Shown here: piece after piece, positions 1 to 8,615 of the stretch
Layout of the letters: the number at the start of each line of letters is the position of its first letter
How positions within the stretch are numbered: position 1 is the stretch's first letter
Source of the DNA: Fidelibacterota bacterium
GTDB lineage: Bacteria; Fidelibacterota; UBA2242
Assembly: GCA_016783665.1 (NCBI GenBank)
Contig: JADHWC010000009.1
Coordinates: 1 to 44,363, forward strand
Direction: 5' to 3'
DNA: 44,363 nt
Program-made: the position numbers and the translations under genes
The notes under the pieces: model-generated
Databases searched by the model: none
The model's input: the letters and a program-made list of their open reading frames with translations, nothing else
What the model was told of the DNA's origin: nothing

Positions 1-198
1 TAATTGACGGTTTAAAACATAGTTGTCGAGTTTTTGTTCAGTTTCAGATAACAGTAAATCCAGCATTCGATAGATATTATTTTCGGCTTCATTTAAAATG
101 ACGATCATCAAAATAAAAAAAGTCAACAACAATGTTACCATATCTCCATATGTAACAAGCCAGGCTGCTCGTGGCGTTCTCGATCCTGATGATTCCAT
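1..198 (-). CDS. MotB-like stator protein, N-terminal fragment (cut by window edge)
   Basis: The first 66 codons are present; the rest lies beyond base 1. The N-terminus has a short polar leader and then one hydrophobic segment, WLVTYGDMVTLLLTFFILMI (residues 13-32). This matches the MotB plug/transmembrane signature, and Asp19 in YGD aligns with the ion-conducting Asp32 of E. coli MotB. In the family, this helix pairs with MotA-type subunits to form an ion channel, and a C-terminal OmpA-like domain grips peptidoglycan; that domain is not visible here. The ATG at 198 is preceded by a weak AGG. The gene starts 39 nt after the TPR gene on the same strand, so it may be the last visible gene of the giant-protein operon. 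No MotA partner is seen upstream. It could serve a flagellar motor, gliding or another ion-driven envelope machine. Confidence 0.85.
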   Translation of the reverse strand, partial: MESSGSRTPRAAWLVTYGDMVTLLLTFFILMIVILNEAENNIYRMLDLLLSETEQKLDNYVLNRQL

Positions 199-237
199 TT
201 TTTATACCTATATCAATTTTCAATAGATGCTAATCTA

Positions 238-873
238 TTACATTCCGTAAAGAACGTCAAGATAATCGATAATTGCCATTAATGCTTCGGGATAGCTGGC
301 ATAACTCTGTTGATTGAATTGCCAGCTAGATGAATCTGCCGGATCCAATCCATGATCCTGATAAAGGACAGTAACATGCTCCTGAGATTTTGTAAGCTCG
401 CCTTCATGAAAATATGCCATGGCGAGAATTAAATGCATATCCTGATAATTGATCAGCGGCTTATGTTCAAAATAGTAATTCGGATTATTTACGAGAACAT
501 GATTAGATTTTAAGATTGAGGATGTGTATTTCTCTACTGCCAGGAATGCGGCTGCCAATCCTGCTTGAGGATCAAGGCTTTCATTTCCTTTTTGGATTGC
601 TGTTTCAAAATCACTGATTGATTCTGCTGCATTACTGAGGAGCAGGTAGCACCACGCCCGTCCGTGATACGCGCTCTCATTGTTGGGGTCGGCGTTCACA
701 GCGGATTCGAATTTTTGAAGAGCATACTCATAATCACCTTCTTCAAAATAGTCCCAGGCAAGCGGGATAATGTTTTCTGCGCTTGGAGCGGGTTCCTCGA
801 ACAAAGAACAATGTGGCGCGAATAACATGAGGAGTGAAATTCCAAATATATATATAGTAGTAAGTCGGTTCAT
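238..873 (-). CDS. Small TPR envelope protein (possible lipoprotein)
   Basis: This is a 211-aa protein with an N-terminal hydrophobic segment (residues 5-20) ending at Cys22. The sequence before the cysteine (FAPHC) is a poor lipobox, so lipidation is possible but not secure; a plain signal peptide is the alternative. TPR-like helices follow at about residues 35-105, with the typical small/large pattern (AWDYFEEGDYEYALQKFESA, then YHGRAWCYLLLSNAAESISD), and a third less regular pair lies near 140-170. TPR proteins scaffold protein-protein contacts; the partner is unknown. The start overlaps the stop of the upstream 2581-aa gene by 4 nt (ATGA), so translation is probably coupled. This suggests a helper for the surface protein, by inference from position only. 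Confidence 0.8.
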   Translation of the reverse strand: MNRLTTIYIFGISLLMLFAPHCSLFEEPAPSAENIIPLAWDYFEEGDYEYALQKFESAVNADPNNESAYHGRAWCYLLLSNAAESISDFETAIQKGNESLDPQAGLAAAFLAVEKYTSSILKSNHVLVNNPNYYFEHKPLINYQDMHLILAMAYFHEGELTKSQEHVTVLYQDHGLDPADSSSWQFNQQSYASYPEALMAIIDYLDVLYGM

Positions 874-3800
874 TTTATCATGACCATTTTTTTGGTTTTT
901 TGATGATTACCATACTGCAAACTATATAGATACACACCACTGGCGATGGTCTGTCCGTGACTGTTCTGTCCGTTCCATCTGATTGCATATCTTCCGGGTA
1001 CAGCCGGTTTGTTATAAAGCGTCATTACTTTCCGGCCGAGAATGTCGTAAATGATCAATTGTGCGCCGGATTCGAAAACCCCGCCAGCCAGCTCCGGTAG
1101 TTCAAACTGAATGGTGGTCGTAGAATTGAAGGGGTTCGGAAAGTTTTGCGCAAGGGAGACTTCACCAGGGAGCTGTTCTGCTTCTTCCGGGGCGTCGAAC
1201 CGTAATGCATATCGACCGAATTCATTTGTATAGACCCAATAATGTTGTCTGCCGGCATCGGTATAGGTTTTCAGGTATTTCCACTTCCCATTTTCACACT
1301 TGAAGACACCCGGTCTGCTTGTCATACTTTGGGGTTGTTCTTCGGAAATTATGAAGTTTAACTTGCCGTTTTTAGACAATATTGTTTGCGGACCCGTAAA
1401 TGTATAATCCATCTCTTTATAATCTGCCGCATATTTAGCGAGTTTCAGTTGAGGTTTTTTTGCGATCAGTGATGAATCGGAAGTATTAGGGAGGCAGAGG
1501 ATGTAAGCATTGGATTTGAGAGTATGTTTAATTAATAAAAATAATGCGACGGAATCGGGACTAAAGACAACTCCCCCTGCTTTTTTAAGAATATAGGTTG
1601 TACTAAAATCGTATTCGCTTGTACCGGTATTGCCCGTTGTATCGGCAGCCGTGATGGATATGTGCTGCACGGCGCTTCTTCGTAATCTGTAATGTGTATG
1701 ATAGGGGTTAGGGTGGATGCCTGTAATCAAATCGGGAACGACAGATTCGTCGGAAATTGTGAGAGTGTGAATAGAATCTATGGTTTCATTCGGGAAGAAA
1801 TAGATATCAAGATGTTCTGTTGCGATGGGATTCTGAAAAACACCTATTGAAAAGCTTGGCGGTTTGGAATCATCAAAGTGGATGCGGAAAATGTCCTTAT
1901 CGAATAATCCTTCGATATCGGTTAACATTGCATATACCGTATCCCAACCAACATAAGCTTCAGGCGGTTTACACAGAAGCGTGTCACCGCCGGATGTTAT
2001 CTGTATATCAGAATTATTTGCGCTTATTGCCCACTGTAATTCGGTTAATTGATTATCGACGTCGTACCAGAAATCACTTAGCGGCAGAGTAAATATGCTG
2101 TCCTGAACAGCGCTGGTGTCGGGAAAACCGGTCAGGGCGGGCGCATCATTTACCGGAATAATATCAACTGTAAAGGATTGACGAAGAGTTTCTCCAAGAG
2201 GATCCTGGACCTGAATTGTAAAATATCCGCTGCTGTCAACGTCCTTGTTCGACCAGAATTGATGGGAGATGGACAGCTGATCGTATTTATAAAAGACCAT
2301 TCCTGAGTCTTTGGTGATATCAATACTCAGCAGGGAATCCGGATGATCGGCATCATAAATTAATTCCAGTAAATAATTAGCAGGTATAATTAATTTTTCG
2401 TCCTCAAAGTAAGTTGTATCTAATAGGCTTAGTAATACCGGAACGTCATTTATTGGCAATATAGATACAAAATTTGTGTCGTAGCTGTGGGAATCGTGGT
2501 CATCCCACACTTCGTAAACTATTTGAACGTTTTCTATAAATTCGTCAGGAGCGCCTTTGATTATAGTTATCCACGACGATGTGTCAAATTGAGTAACAAG
2601 ACTCGATTGGAGGGGATCTGGTTCAATCCGGAAATTCAATAAATAATCCGGTGTATCAATATCTAACACATATTTTTTTAGATCAATCTTCACGGAGTCG
2701 TCTTCATTAAATACTGTATCGGGTATGGCGGTGATTACCGGCGGATCGTTGACTGGCTGAATAAATAACGGCAAACGTGAAATGACCGTACAACTATCGT
2801 CACTTATATGAATTAGAAGAGTGTCATATCCATACCAATCAGGTGTGCATTGCATGACGTAAGTATTGGGTTCTGACATGTTTTTGATAAAAATATTGGC
2901 GGTTGGGAATAATTCGCAGTTGAGCTGATCGAGCGGAGTTTCAACATCTGAGAGCTGACTATGAAAATCAGGGAAGTTGATAATGAATTCTGTATCCTCA
3001 AATAAATTTGGCTCATAGCTAAGGAATTCCGGAGCGACCGGCGGATCATTGATTGAAATAATTGAAATGAAATTATTTGCATTATTTGTTAAACCACTAT
3101 CATCTGTAACAGCATAAAATACCAGGATTGAATCAATAAAGAAATTCGGATCACCCCAGAATTGTAAAGATCTTAAGGTTGAATCAAATAAGAAGTGAAA
3201 TTCTGAAACAGGCGGATCCGGCGATGATCCTTCAAACGTGATGTGCCACTGCAGGATGGAATCCGGAGAATCAGCGTCTTCAACAAAATCATCCAGATGA
3301 ACCGTTAAAGTTTCATCTTCGTTGAAATAGAAATGCCGGAGGCTTAATACAGGAGGAGAAGGTAAGACACCATTGCCCATTATTTTAATTTGCTTGATGC
3401 TTTCATCTTCGTCATTGGTATAAAGTGTAATAGTTTCATTATATGATCCGGGGTTTAGAGGAAAAAACCCAATAACTATACCAGTGCTATCGCCAGGCAT
3501 AATATATTCAAGTGGAAGCGTTTTAGTAATCTGAAAAGTAGTATCAATTTCTTCTAAAAGAGAATCTAAATTGAGCCGCGTGGTACCATCGTTTTTGAAA
3601 TATATGGTGCTGAAAGAAATTGAGCCCCTAACAGTATTACCAACATTAAAAGTATCGACAACAGACAATTCTGGACTACTTGGTGTAGCTTCTAACGTTC
3701 CACCATATGCGCCCATATTGATACGGCGACCGTTATAAGTGGGTTCAAGAGAATAATCTGAGGCCGGATCGCCAGCGTCAATGCAGGGAGAGGAAGAGCA

Positions 3801-6800
3801 GAGGTGATAGTCACCATTTTCCGGATCAAAAAAATGGGGAACAGTTGACAAGTTACCTTCACCAGGAAGCAAGGTATCCTGTACATTCGAATATGTTATT
3901 GCCGGATTATCATTTTTCTCAATATGCACTTGCTTTCCTGTATTGCCAAAAATAATAGTATTTGTTATCGAAGGAGATTGATCCAGATAGCCCAGTATAA
4001 TTCCACTACTATTATCTGTAATGGTACAGTTAACCATTTTAAAAGTGCTTCCACCATAAATCTCTATACCTGCAGAAGAATTATTGGACATTTGAGAATT
4101 ATAAATGTGCGCTGGCGAATCCCATAAGAAAATGCCATGTCCATTGTTATGCGTAATAATGCAATTATCAATGATTGGCGAATTTCCCCAACCAATTGAG
4201 AATATTCCCCCTCCTTGATCTGCAGAATTCTTTTCAACGATCAGGTTTTTTAAAGTCGGGTTTGCGTTACAGTATATTCCTCCTCCTTGCGAAGAAAAAC
4301 CATTCTGAACTGTAAATCCACCAAAAATTGCTGTTGAATCTTCTCCGGAATTAAACCTTACCACACTACCATTCTGATTCCCATCTATAATTGTCTGTGA
4401 AATATAAGAAGTATTTTGCGTTGTCAGGAACAATGACCCAACAACAATATTCTTTCCGTTGAAGTTGATATTTTCAATATAAGTGCCGGGGTAGACAAGA
4501 ACGGTGTCTCCATCAACTGTCTCATTAATTGCTTCCTGGATCGTGTTAAACTCATCCGGTACACTGAGAACTATTCTCTCAATTTGGGTTAATACTATAT
4601 CCATTTGGGTGGTATCCGGTTTCTTAACTGTAAAAGGCTGGCTACTGGAATAGGGCTCAAAATGGAATCGCTCGAGGGTTAGGGTGTAATCCCCGGAAAT
4701 AAGGCTGTCTATGAAGAAAAACCCGGCACTGTCGGTCGTTGTGAGTTCAAGGATTTCTGATTCCTGAAGTAGCATTACTGAAACTTTATCTACAGTACCA
4801 CCTTTATTACTCGTAACGGAACCAGACAAGCTTCCAAAAAAGAAACTGGCATCAATTTTGTGATCAGTTGTAATCAGATCCACAACAGACATTTCCCCCG
4901 TACCAAACAATCCATCTCCTTCACTGTAGGTGGCACTTGCATAATAGGTATCAGTCATCGAATCTGGAAAGGCATCTAAATTTGTCCGGACAATATATGT
5001 AATTGAATCGCCTTCTGTAAATCCTGCCAGTGTATGAGAATCGTCTTTCTTCCAGACTGTGACCTTTAAATCCGTAAATCCCTGGGGAATAGATGTAATA
5101 GGTGCGCCATCCGATGAAATATATGTATTCCCTGAAAGAATACCGTTATATCCGGCACCTGATAAATCTTCAATGATGCTGGTTTCATTTCCATTAATTT
5201 GCCAATACCCTATTAATCCCGGTTTATTGGGAAGAATAGTCAGCATCATGTTGTTCCGAATTTGATCTTCATTCCGTTCAGTATTCCATAACCGAATTTC
5301 ATCAATACTTCCATAAAAGGAGTAGTTATCTCTATCAAATGAATCTATCCCGATATAAAGGTGGTCGGAGGAGTAGGATGGATAACCAGACTGATTGATT
5401 GTCTTGTCCAAAACACCATTTAAATATAATTTTACCTCGGAATTATTCCATGATAACGCTATATGTGTCCATTGGTTAAGTGGCGCTGTCTGACTGCTTG
5501 AGCCGTGAACACCACTTGAATTCATCTGGTATCCCAGAGACCCATTACTCAAAATACATACTGCAAAGGCATGTTCATCGTCCATTGAATATGAGAAAAA
5601 CCAATGGTCACTAAATAGTTGGGTTGGTTTTACCCATGCCTCCATAGTACCTGTTGTAGAGTTAAACATTAATTCGGGGATTCCACAATCTATATAATCA
5701 TGGTATCCGTCTACAACTAATGCCCCGGGATTTGATTCATGAGATGTATTTGTTAGAACACCGACCCCTACACAAACATGCTTATCATAAATCCCGATTT
5801 CGTCACCTATTTGTAAAGATGAATCGTTAAAGGTTGAAATACTGTCTATAACTATATGATAAGGTAGCCCCGTTGATGGTACTGATGAGAAATAGCCATC
5901 ATAGCCAGTACCTCTTACCGAGAAATAATGAACATTTCCGTTTCCAGCGTCTGAATAAATTTGAAACGAGCCGTTAAAATTGCCCTTCAAATCCGGGACA
6001 AAATGGATTGGGAAAACCTTAGACACGCCACTGTTTATTTGTAGGGGCTTTATATCGGCAAAATATGTATTACTGGTGGAGGTAATAGAATTGATAGTTA
6101 AAGGTGAATTACCATCATTTCTGATAATTACTTCCGCTGTTGTTGTATCGCCAATAACAGTTGGATTAAACTCCACTATTGGGTTAACAACAGTAAGATG
6201 ACTCTGTAATGAGGGAATACCTATGCCGGTTAATTGTATTGTAATAGAATGATGATCAGGATCATCTGTGTTAAAGGTAAGTTCTTCAGAATAATAAACC
6301 GGTTGATCAGGAGTGAAATATATTTCTAAAGTATTTGATGAACCGGGACCAATTGTGAAGGAACTTGTATTAGAATAAAAAGCGGATGACGTAAATTGAA
6401 AATTATTGGCTTCCAATTGAGCGTTGCCGATGTTAGTGATTAAAAGGGTTTCTAGTAATGAATAACCAACATTCGTCGGATCGAACGTGATCGCTGTGGT
6501 ACTTAATTGTGCTATTGGACTGGATCCACTGAATCCAGATAGATTCACAACTGTTAGTGGCTGAAAACCAAATGACCCATCTCCCTGACTAAAATCCGGA
6601 GTTAGTGAAATTTCCCGGTCTTCCCCGAATGTACTTCCCCGGAACTTAAATGTCATTGTATTTCCAACCGTAAATCCGGACAATCCATGGGACAGGTCTT
6701 CTTCCCAGGCGGTGATCTGAAGGTTTTCATCTAACCCTTTTACTCCCACGCCAACACATAAAGTATTATCAAACACACCTATTTCATCTCCATAATCTAA

Positions 6801-8615
6801 GCATTTGTAATCTACAAGAACTGAATCTACAGTGATAGTATAGGAGAGACCAGTTGGTTCGACGCTCTGGTAATAGCCGTCGTAGCCAATGGCATTGAGC
6901 CGAATCTGATTTTGTCCAAGATCTGGGTCGTTATGGGAGAAATAGAGGTCGGCTGTAAATAGTCCCTTGTTATCAGGTGTGAAGTAAACCGGAAACATGT
7001 AAATATCACCGGGTGGTACATGGTAATTGTTTGTTTTTAGGAAAAAGTGTTCGTTATTTGTATGGATATTCCACAATCGAAGGGTATCACTCCCGCTATT
7101 TTGAATGGTCCAATTCACTTGAATTGTATCACTCGTAACGGCATATCCTATGTTTAAAATGTTCTGGAAACCAATCCAATCCGGAACCAATGGCTCCGTC
7201 CCCAAACCTGAGATACTTATAGTATTTGTGGAACCAGACTGATCATTGGAAATAATTGTCAGGGTAGCGGAGTAGTGTACTTTTTGATCGGGGCTAAAGG
7301 TAACATAGATGATCTTGCTGTCAGAATGTGGAATTATTACACTGCCGGAGAAAGATGTGGTAAATGCTGAATTATCAGAAGAGATGTCAGTAATAACCAG
7401 ATTCCGGTCACCATCATTCTGGATGGTAAAGCTGTCTGTTGATGTGGTGTAAATGGGGGTAGGATCGAAAACGATTCCTGCGGTATTTAAAGTTAATTCG
7501 GGGACATCAATTGTAGTAATATCCAGTGACACAACGGAATAGCTTCCATATCCAAAGGTCCCGTCTCCAATAGAATAAGTCTTGCTGGGATCAAACACTT
7601 CAGATGGTCCATAAATACGGGATAAAATCTTAAACGTTATGGGATTGCCGGGAGTGAAACCGGGTAGGTTATAGTTCGGGTCGCTTTGCCACGCTACCAA
7701 GTTGATATCATCTACAGAATTGGAGACTGTAATAACGCCAACGCATAATGTGTCGTCAAACACACCTATTTGATCTCCCGGGAGAAGGCTATTGTTATTA
7801 ATAGAGACTGATTCAACAACAATATTATAAGGCAGACCGGTAGGCGCAACCGGTGAAAAATAATCTTCATAAAATGGTACATCCATACTCCAAGCCGCAC
7901 CATGAATTGTGCCGTGATTTTCATTACTACTGACATCGTATGCTGTATTGCTTTGTCCCTCGTTGAATTGCCAATATCCTATTAATCCAGTTTCGCTAGC
8001 AGTATCAAGAGACTGATACATTTTTTCCTGGATTTCCTGTCGAGTCAAGCCACGGTTCCAAACTCGGATTTCATCAATTAAGCCGTTGTAATAATTATAT
8101 GGGTTAATAGCATCTAATCCTATTACTACAGGATCGCTATGGACCATAATATCTTGAGAGAAAGATGTACTATGTAAAAGAATACCATTTTTATAAAAGC
8201 TCATCTCTGAGCCATTATAGGTTACCGCCAAATGTTGCCATTGATTCACCTGGATATCAGCAGAAACATTCCATTGTTCATTATAATTTATAGCATAATT
8301 GATAGTCCCATTGTTATGGAGTAATAAAAACCAATTATTGTTTCTTCCAATAATCCAGCCATTATGATTTAAAGCATGAGGATAAATCCATGCTTCAAAT
8401 GTCATCTGATTCCCCACATTATTCAAGGCATCTGAGGCAGAAATCTCTACATAATCATCAACGCCGTCGAAACCGAGGGAGTAGTTAGTCTGCTGAGGAT
8501 ATGCTACCTGGCTAATAGCAATGAGAAACAAAAAAGCAAATATTGTCATTTTGAGCGTTATCCACCATCTTGTGGTTTCAGAAAAACGTTGTTTGTTTTT
8601 TTGCCCAAGCATCAT
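870..8615 (-). CDS. 2581-aa mosaic surface protein with LamG, beta-helix, cadherin-like repeats and T9SS sorting domain
   Basis: This is a secreted multidomain giant. Its order is: a signal sequence (hydrophobic 24-40, with n-region from ATG 8615; an internal ATG at 8549 would give a shorter one); LamG/concanavalin-like domain (about 45-235); GDQIGVFD module (251-367); choice-of-anchor D/HYDIN-like beta domains; a second GDEIGVFD module (574-696); and more anchor-type domains. A third GDEIGIYD module (904-1254) is interrupted by a second LamG. Next come a carboxypeptidase-regulatory-like domain, a right-handed parallel beta-helix (about 1352-1640), five cadherin/tandem-95-like repeats with NDPPV linkers (about 1760-2240), a pre-sorting module (2248-2480) and the sorting domain (NFPNPFN to the end). 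Such domains suggest surface glycan or protein binding; no catalytic site is evident. It is coupled by 4-nt ATGA overlaps to both neighbours. Confidence 0.88.
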   Translation of the reverse strand: MMLGQKNKQRFSETTRWWITLKMTIFAFLFLIAISQVAYPQQTNYSLGFDGVDDYVEISASDALNNVGNQMTFEAWIYPHALNHNGWIIGRNNNWFLLLHNNGTINYAINYNEQWNVSADIQVNQWQHLAVTYNGSEMSFYKNGILLHSTSFSQDIMVHSDPVVIGLDAINPYNYYNGLIDEIRVWNRGLTRQEIQEKMYQSLDTASETGLIGYWQFNEGQSNTAYDVSSNENHGTIHGAAWSMDVPFYEDYFSPVAPTGLPYNIVVESVSINNNSLLPGDQIGVFDDTLCVGVITVSNSVDDINLVAWQSDPNYNLPGFTPGNPITFKILSRIYGPSEVFDPSKTYSIGDGTFGYGSYSVVSLDITTIDVPELTLNTAGIVFDPTPIYTTSTDSFTIQNDGDRNLVITDISSDNSAFTTSFSGSVIIPHSDSKIIYVTFSPDQKVHYSATLTIISNDQSGSTNTISISGLGTEPLVPDWIGFQNILNIGYAVTSDTIQVNWTIQNSGSDTLRLWNIHTNNEHFFLKTNNYHVPPGDIYMFPVYFTPDNKGLFTADLYFSHNDPDLGQNQIRLNAIGYDGYYQSVEPTGLSYTITVDSVLVDYKCLDYGDEIGVFDNTLCVGVGVKGLDENLQITAWEEDLSHGLSGFTVGNTMTFKFRGSTFGEDREISLTPDFSQGDGSFGFQPLTVVNLSGFSGSSPIAQLSTTAITFDPTNVGYSLLETLLITNIGNAQLEANNFQFTSSAFYSNTSSFTIGPGSSNTLEIYFTPDQPVYYSEELTFNTDDPDHHSITIQLTGIGIPSLQSHLTVVNPIVEFNPTVIGDTTTAEVIIRNDGNSPLTINSITSTSNTYFADIKPLQINSGVSKVFPIHFVPDLKGNFNGSFQIYSDAGNGNVHYFSVRGTGYDGYFSSVPSTGLPYHIVIDSISTFNDSSLQIGDEIGIYDKHVCVGVGVLTNTSHESNPGALVVDGYHDYIDCGIPELMFNSTTGTMEAWVKPTQLFSDHWFFSYSMDDEHAFAVCILSNGSLGYQMNSSGVHGSSSQTAPLNQWTHIALSWNNSEVKLYLNGVLDKTINQSGYPSYSSDHLYIGIDSFDRDNYSFYGSIDEIRLWNTERNEDQIRNNMMLTILPNKPGLIGYWQINGNETSIIEDLSGAGYNGILSGNTYISSDGAPITSIPQGFTDLKVTVWKKDDSHTLAGFTEGDSITYIVRTNLDAFPDSMTDTYYASATYSEGDGLFGTGEMSVVDLITTDHKIDASFFFGSLSGSVTSNKGGTVDKVSVMLLQESEILELTTTDSAGFFFIDSLISGDYTLTLERFHFEPYSSSQPFTVKKPDTTQMDIVLTQIERIVLSVPDEFNTIQEAINETVDGDTVLVYPGTYIENINFNGKNIVVGSLFLTTQNTSYISQTIIDGNQNGSVVRFNSGEDSTAIFGGFTVQNGFSSQGGGIYCNANPTLKNLIVEKNSADQGGGIFSIGWGNSPIIDNCIITHNNGHGIFLWDSPAHIYNSQMSNNSSAGIEIYGGSTFKMVNCTITDNSSGIILGYLDQSPSITNTIIFGNTGKQVHIEKNDNPAITYSNVQDTLLPGEGNLSTVPHFFDPENGDYHLCSSSPCIDAGDPASDYSLEPTYNGRRINMGAYGGTLEATPSSPELSVVDTFNVGNTVRGSISFSTIYFKNDGTTRLNLDSLLEEIDTTFQITKTLPLEYIMPGDSTGIVIGFFPLNPGSYNETITLYTNDEDESIKQIKIMGNGVLPSPPVLSLRHFYFNEDETLTVHLDDFVEDADSPDSILQWHITFEGSSPDPPVSEFHFLFDSTLRSLQFWGDPNFFIDSILVFYAVTDDSGLTNNANNFISIISINDPPVAPEFLSYEPNLFEDTEFIINFPDFHSQLSDVETPLDQLNCELFPTANIFIKNMSEPNTYVMQCTPDWYGYDTLLIHISDDSCTVISRLPLFIQPVNDPPVITAIPDTVFNEDDSVKIDLKKYVLDIDTPDYLLNFRIEPDPLQSSLVTQFDTSSWITIIKGAPDEFIENVQIVYEVWDDHDSHSYDTNFVSILPINDVPVLLSLLDTTYFEDEKLIIPANYLLELIYDADHPDSLLSIDITKDSGMVFYKYDQLSISHQFWSNKDVDSSGYFTIQVQDPLGETLRQSFTVDIIPVNDAPALTGFPDTSAVQDSIFTLPLSDFWYDVDNQLTELQWAISANNSDIQITSGGDTLLCKPPEAYVGWDTVYAMLTDIEGLFDKDIFRIHFDDSKPPSFSIGVFQNPIATEHLDIYFFPNETIDSIHTLTISDESVVPDLITGIHPNPYHTHYRLRRSAVQHISITAADTTGNTGTSEYDFSTTYILKKAGGVVFSPDSVALFLLIKHTLKSNAYILCLPNTSDSSLIAKKPQLKLAKYAADYKEMDYTFTGPQTILSKNGKLNFIISEEQPQSMTSRPGVFKCENGKWKYLKTYTDAGRQHYWVYTNEFGRYALRFDAPEEAEQLPGEVSLAQNFPNPFNSTTTIQFELPELAGGVFESGAQLIIYDILGRKVMTLYNKPAVPGRYAIRWNGQNSHGQTIASGVYLYSLQYGNHQKTKKMVMIK
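1180..1878 (-). other. Pre-sorting module, copy in the 2581-aa protein
   Basis: About 230 residues run from SFSIGVFQNP to YALRFDAPEE, between the last cadherin-like repeat and the sorting domain. It is plainly homologous to the module at 37124-37805 on the other strand (for example GKWKYLKTYT against DEWKYLTTYT). Confidence 0.65.

Noticed and set aside
1-198. ExbD/TolR-type protein for the left-edge fragment
   Set aside because: The YGDMVTLLLTFF pattern with the Asp at the helix start fits the MotB plug family better than ExbD/TolR.
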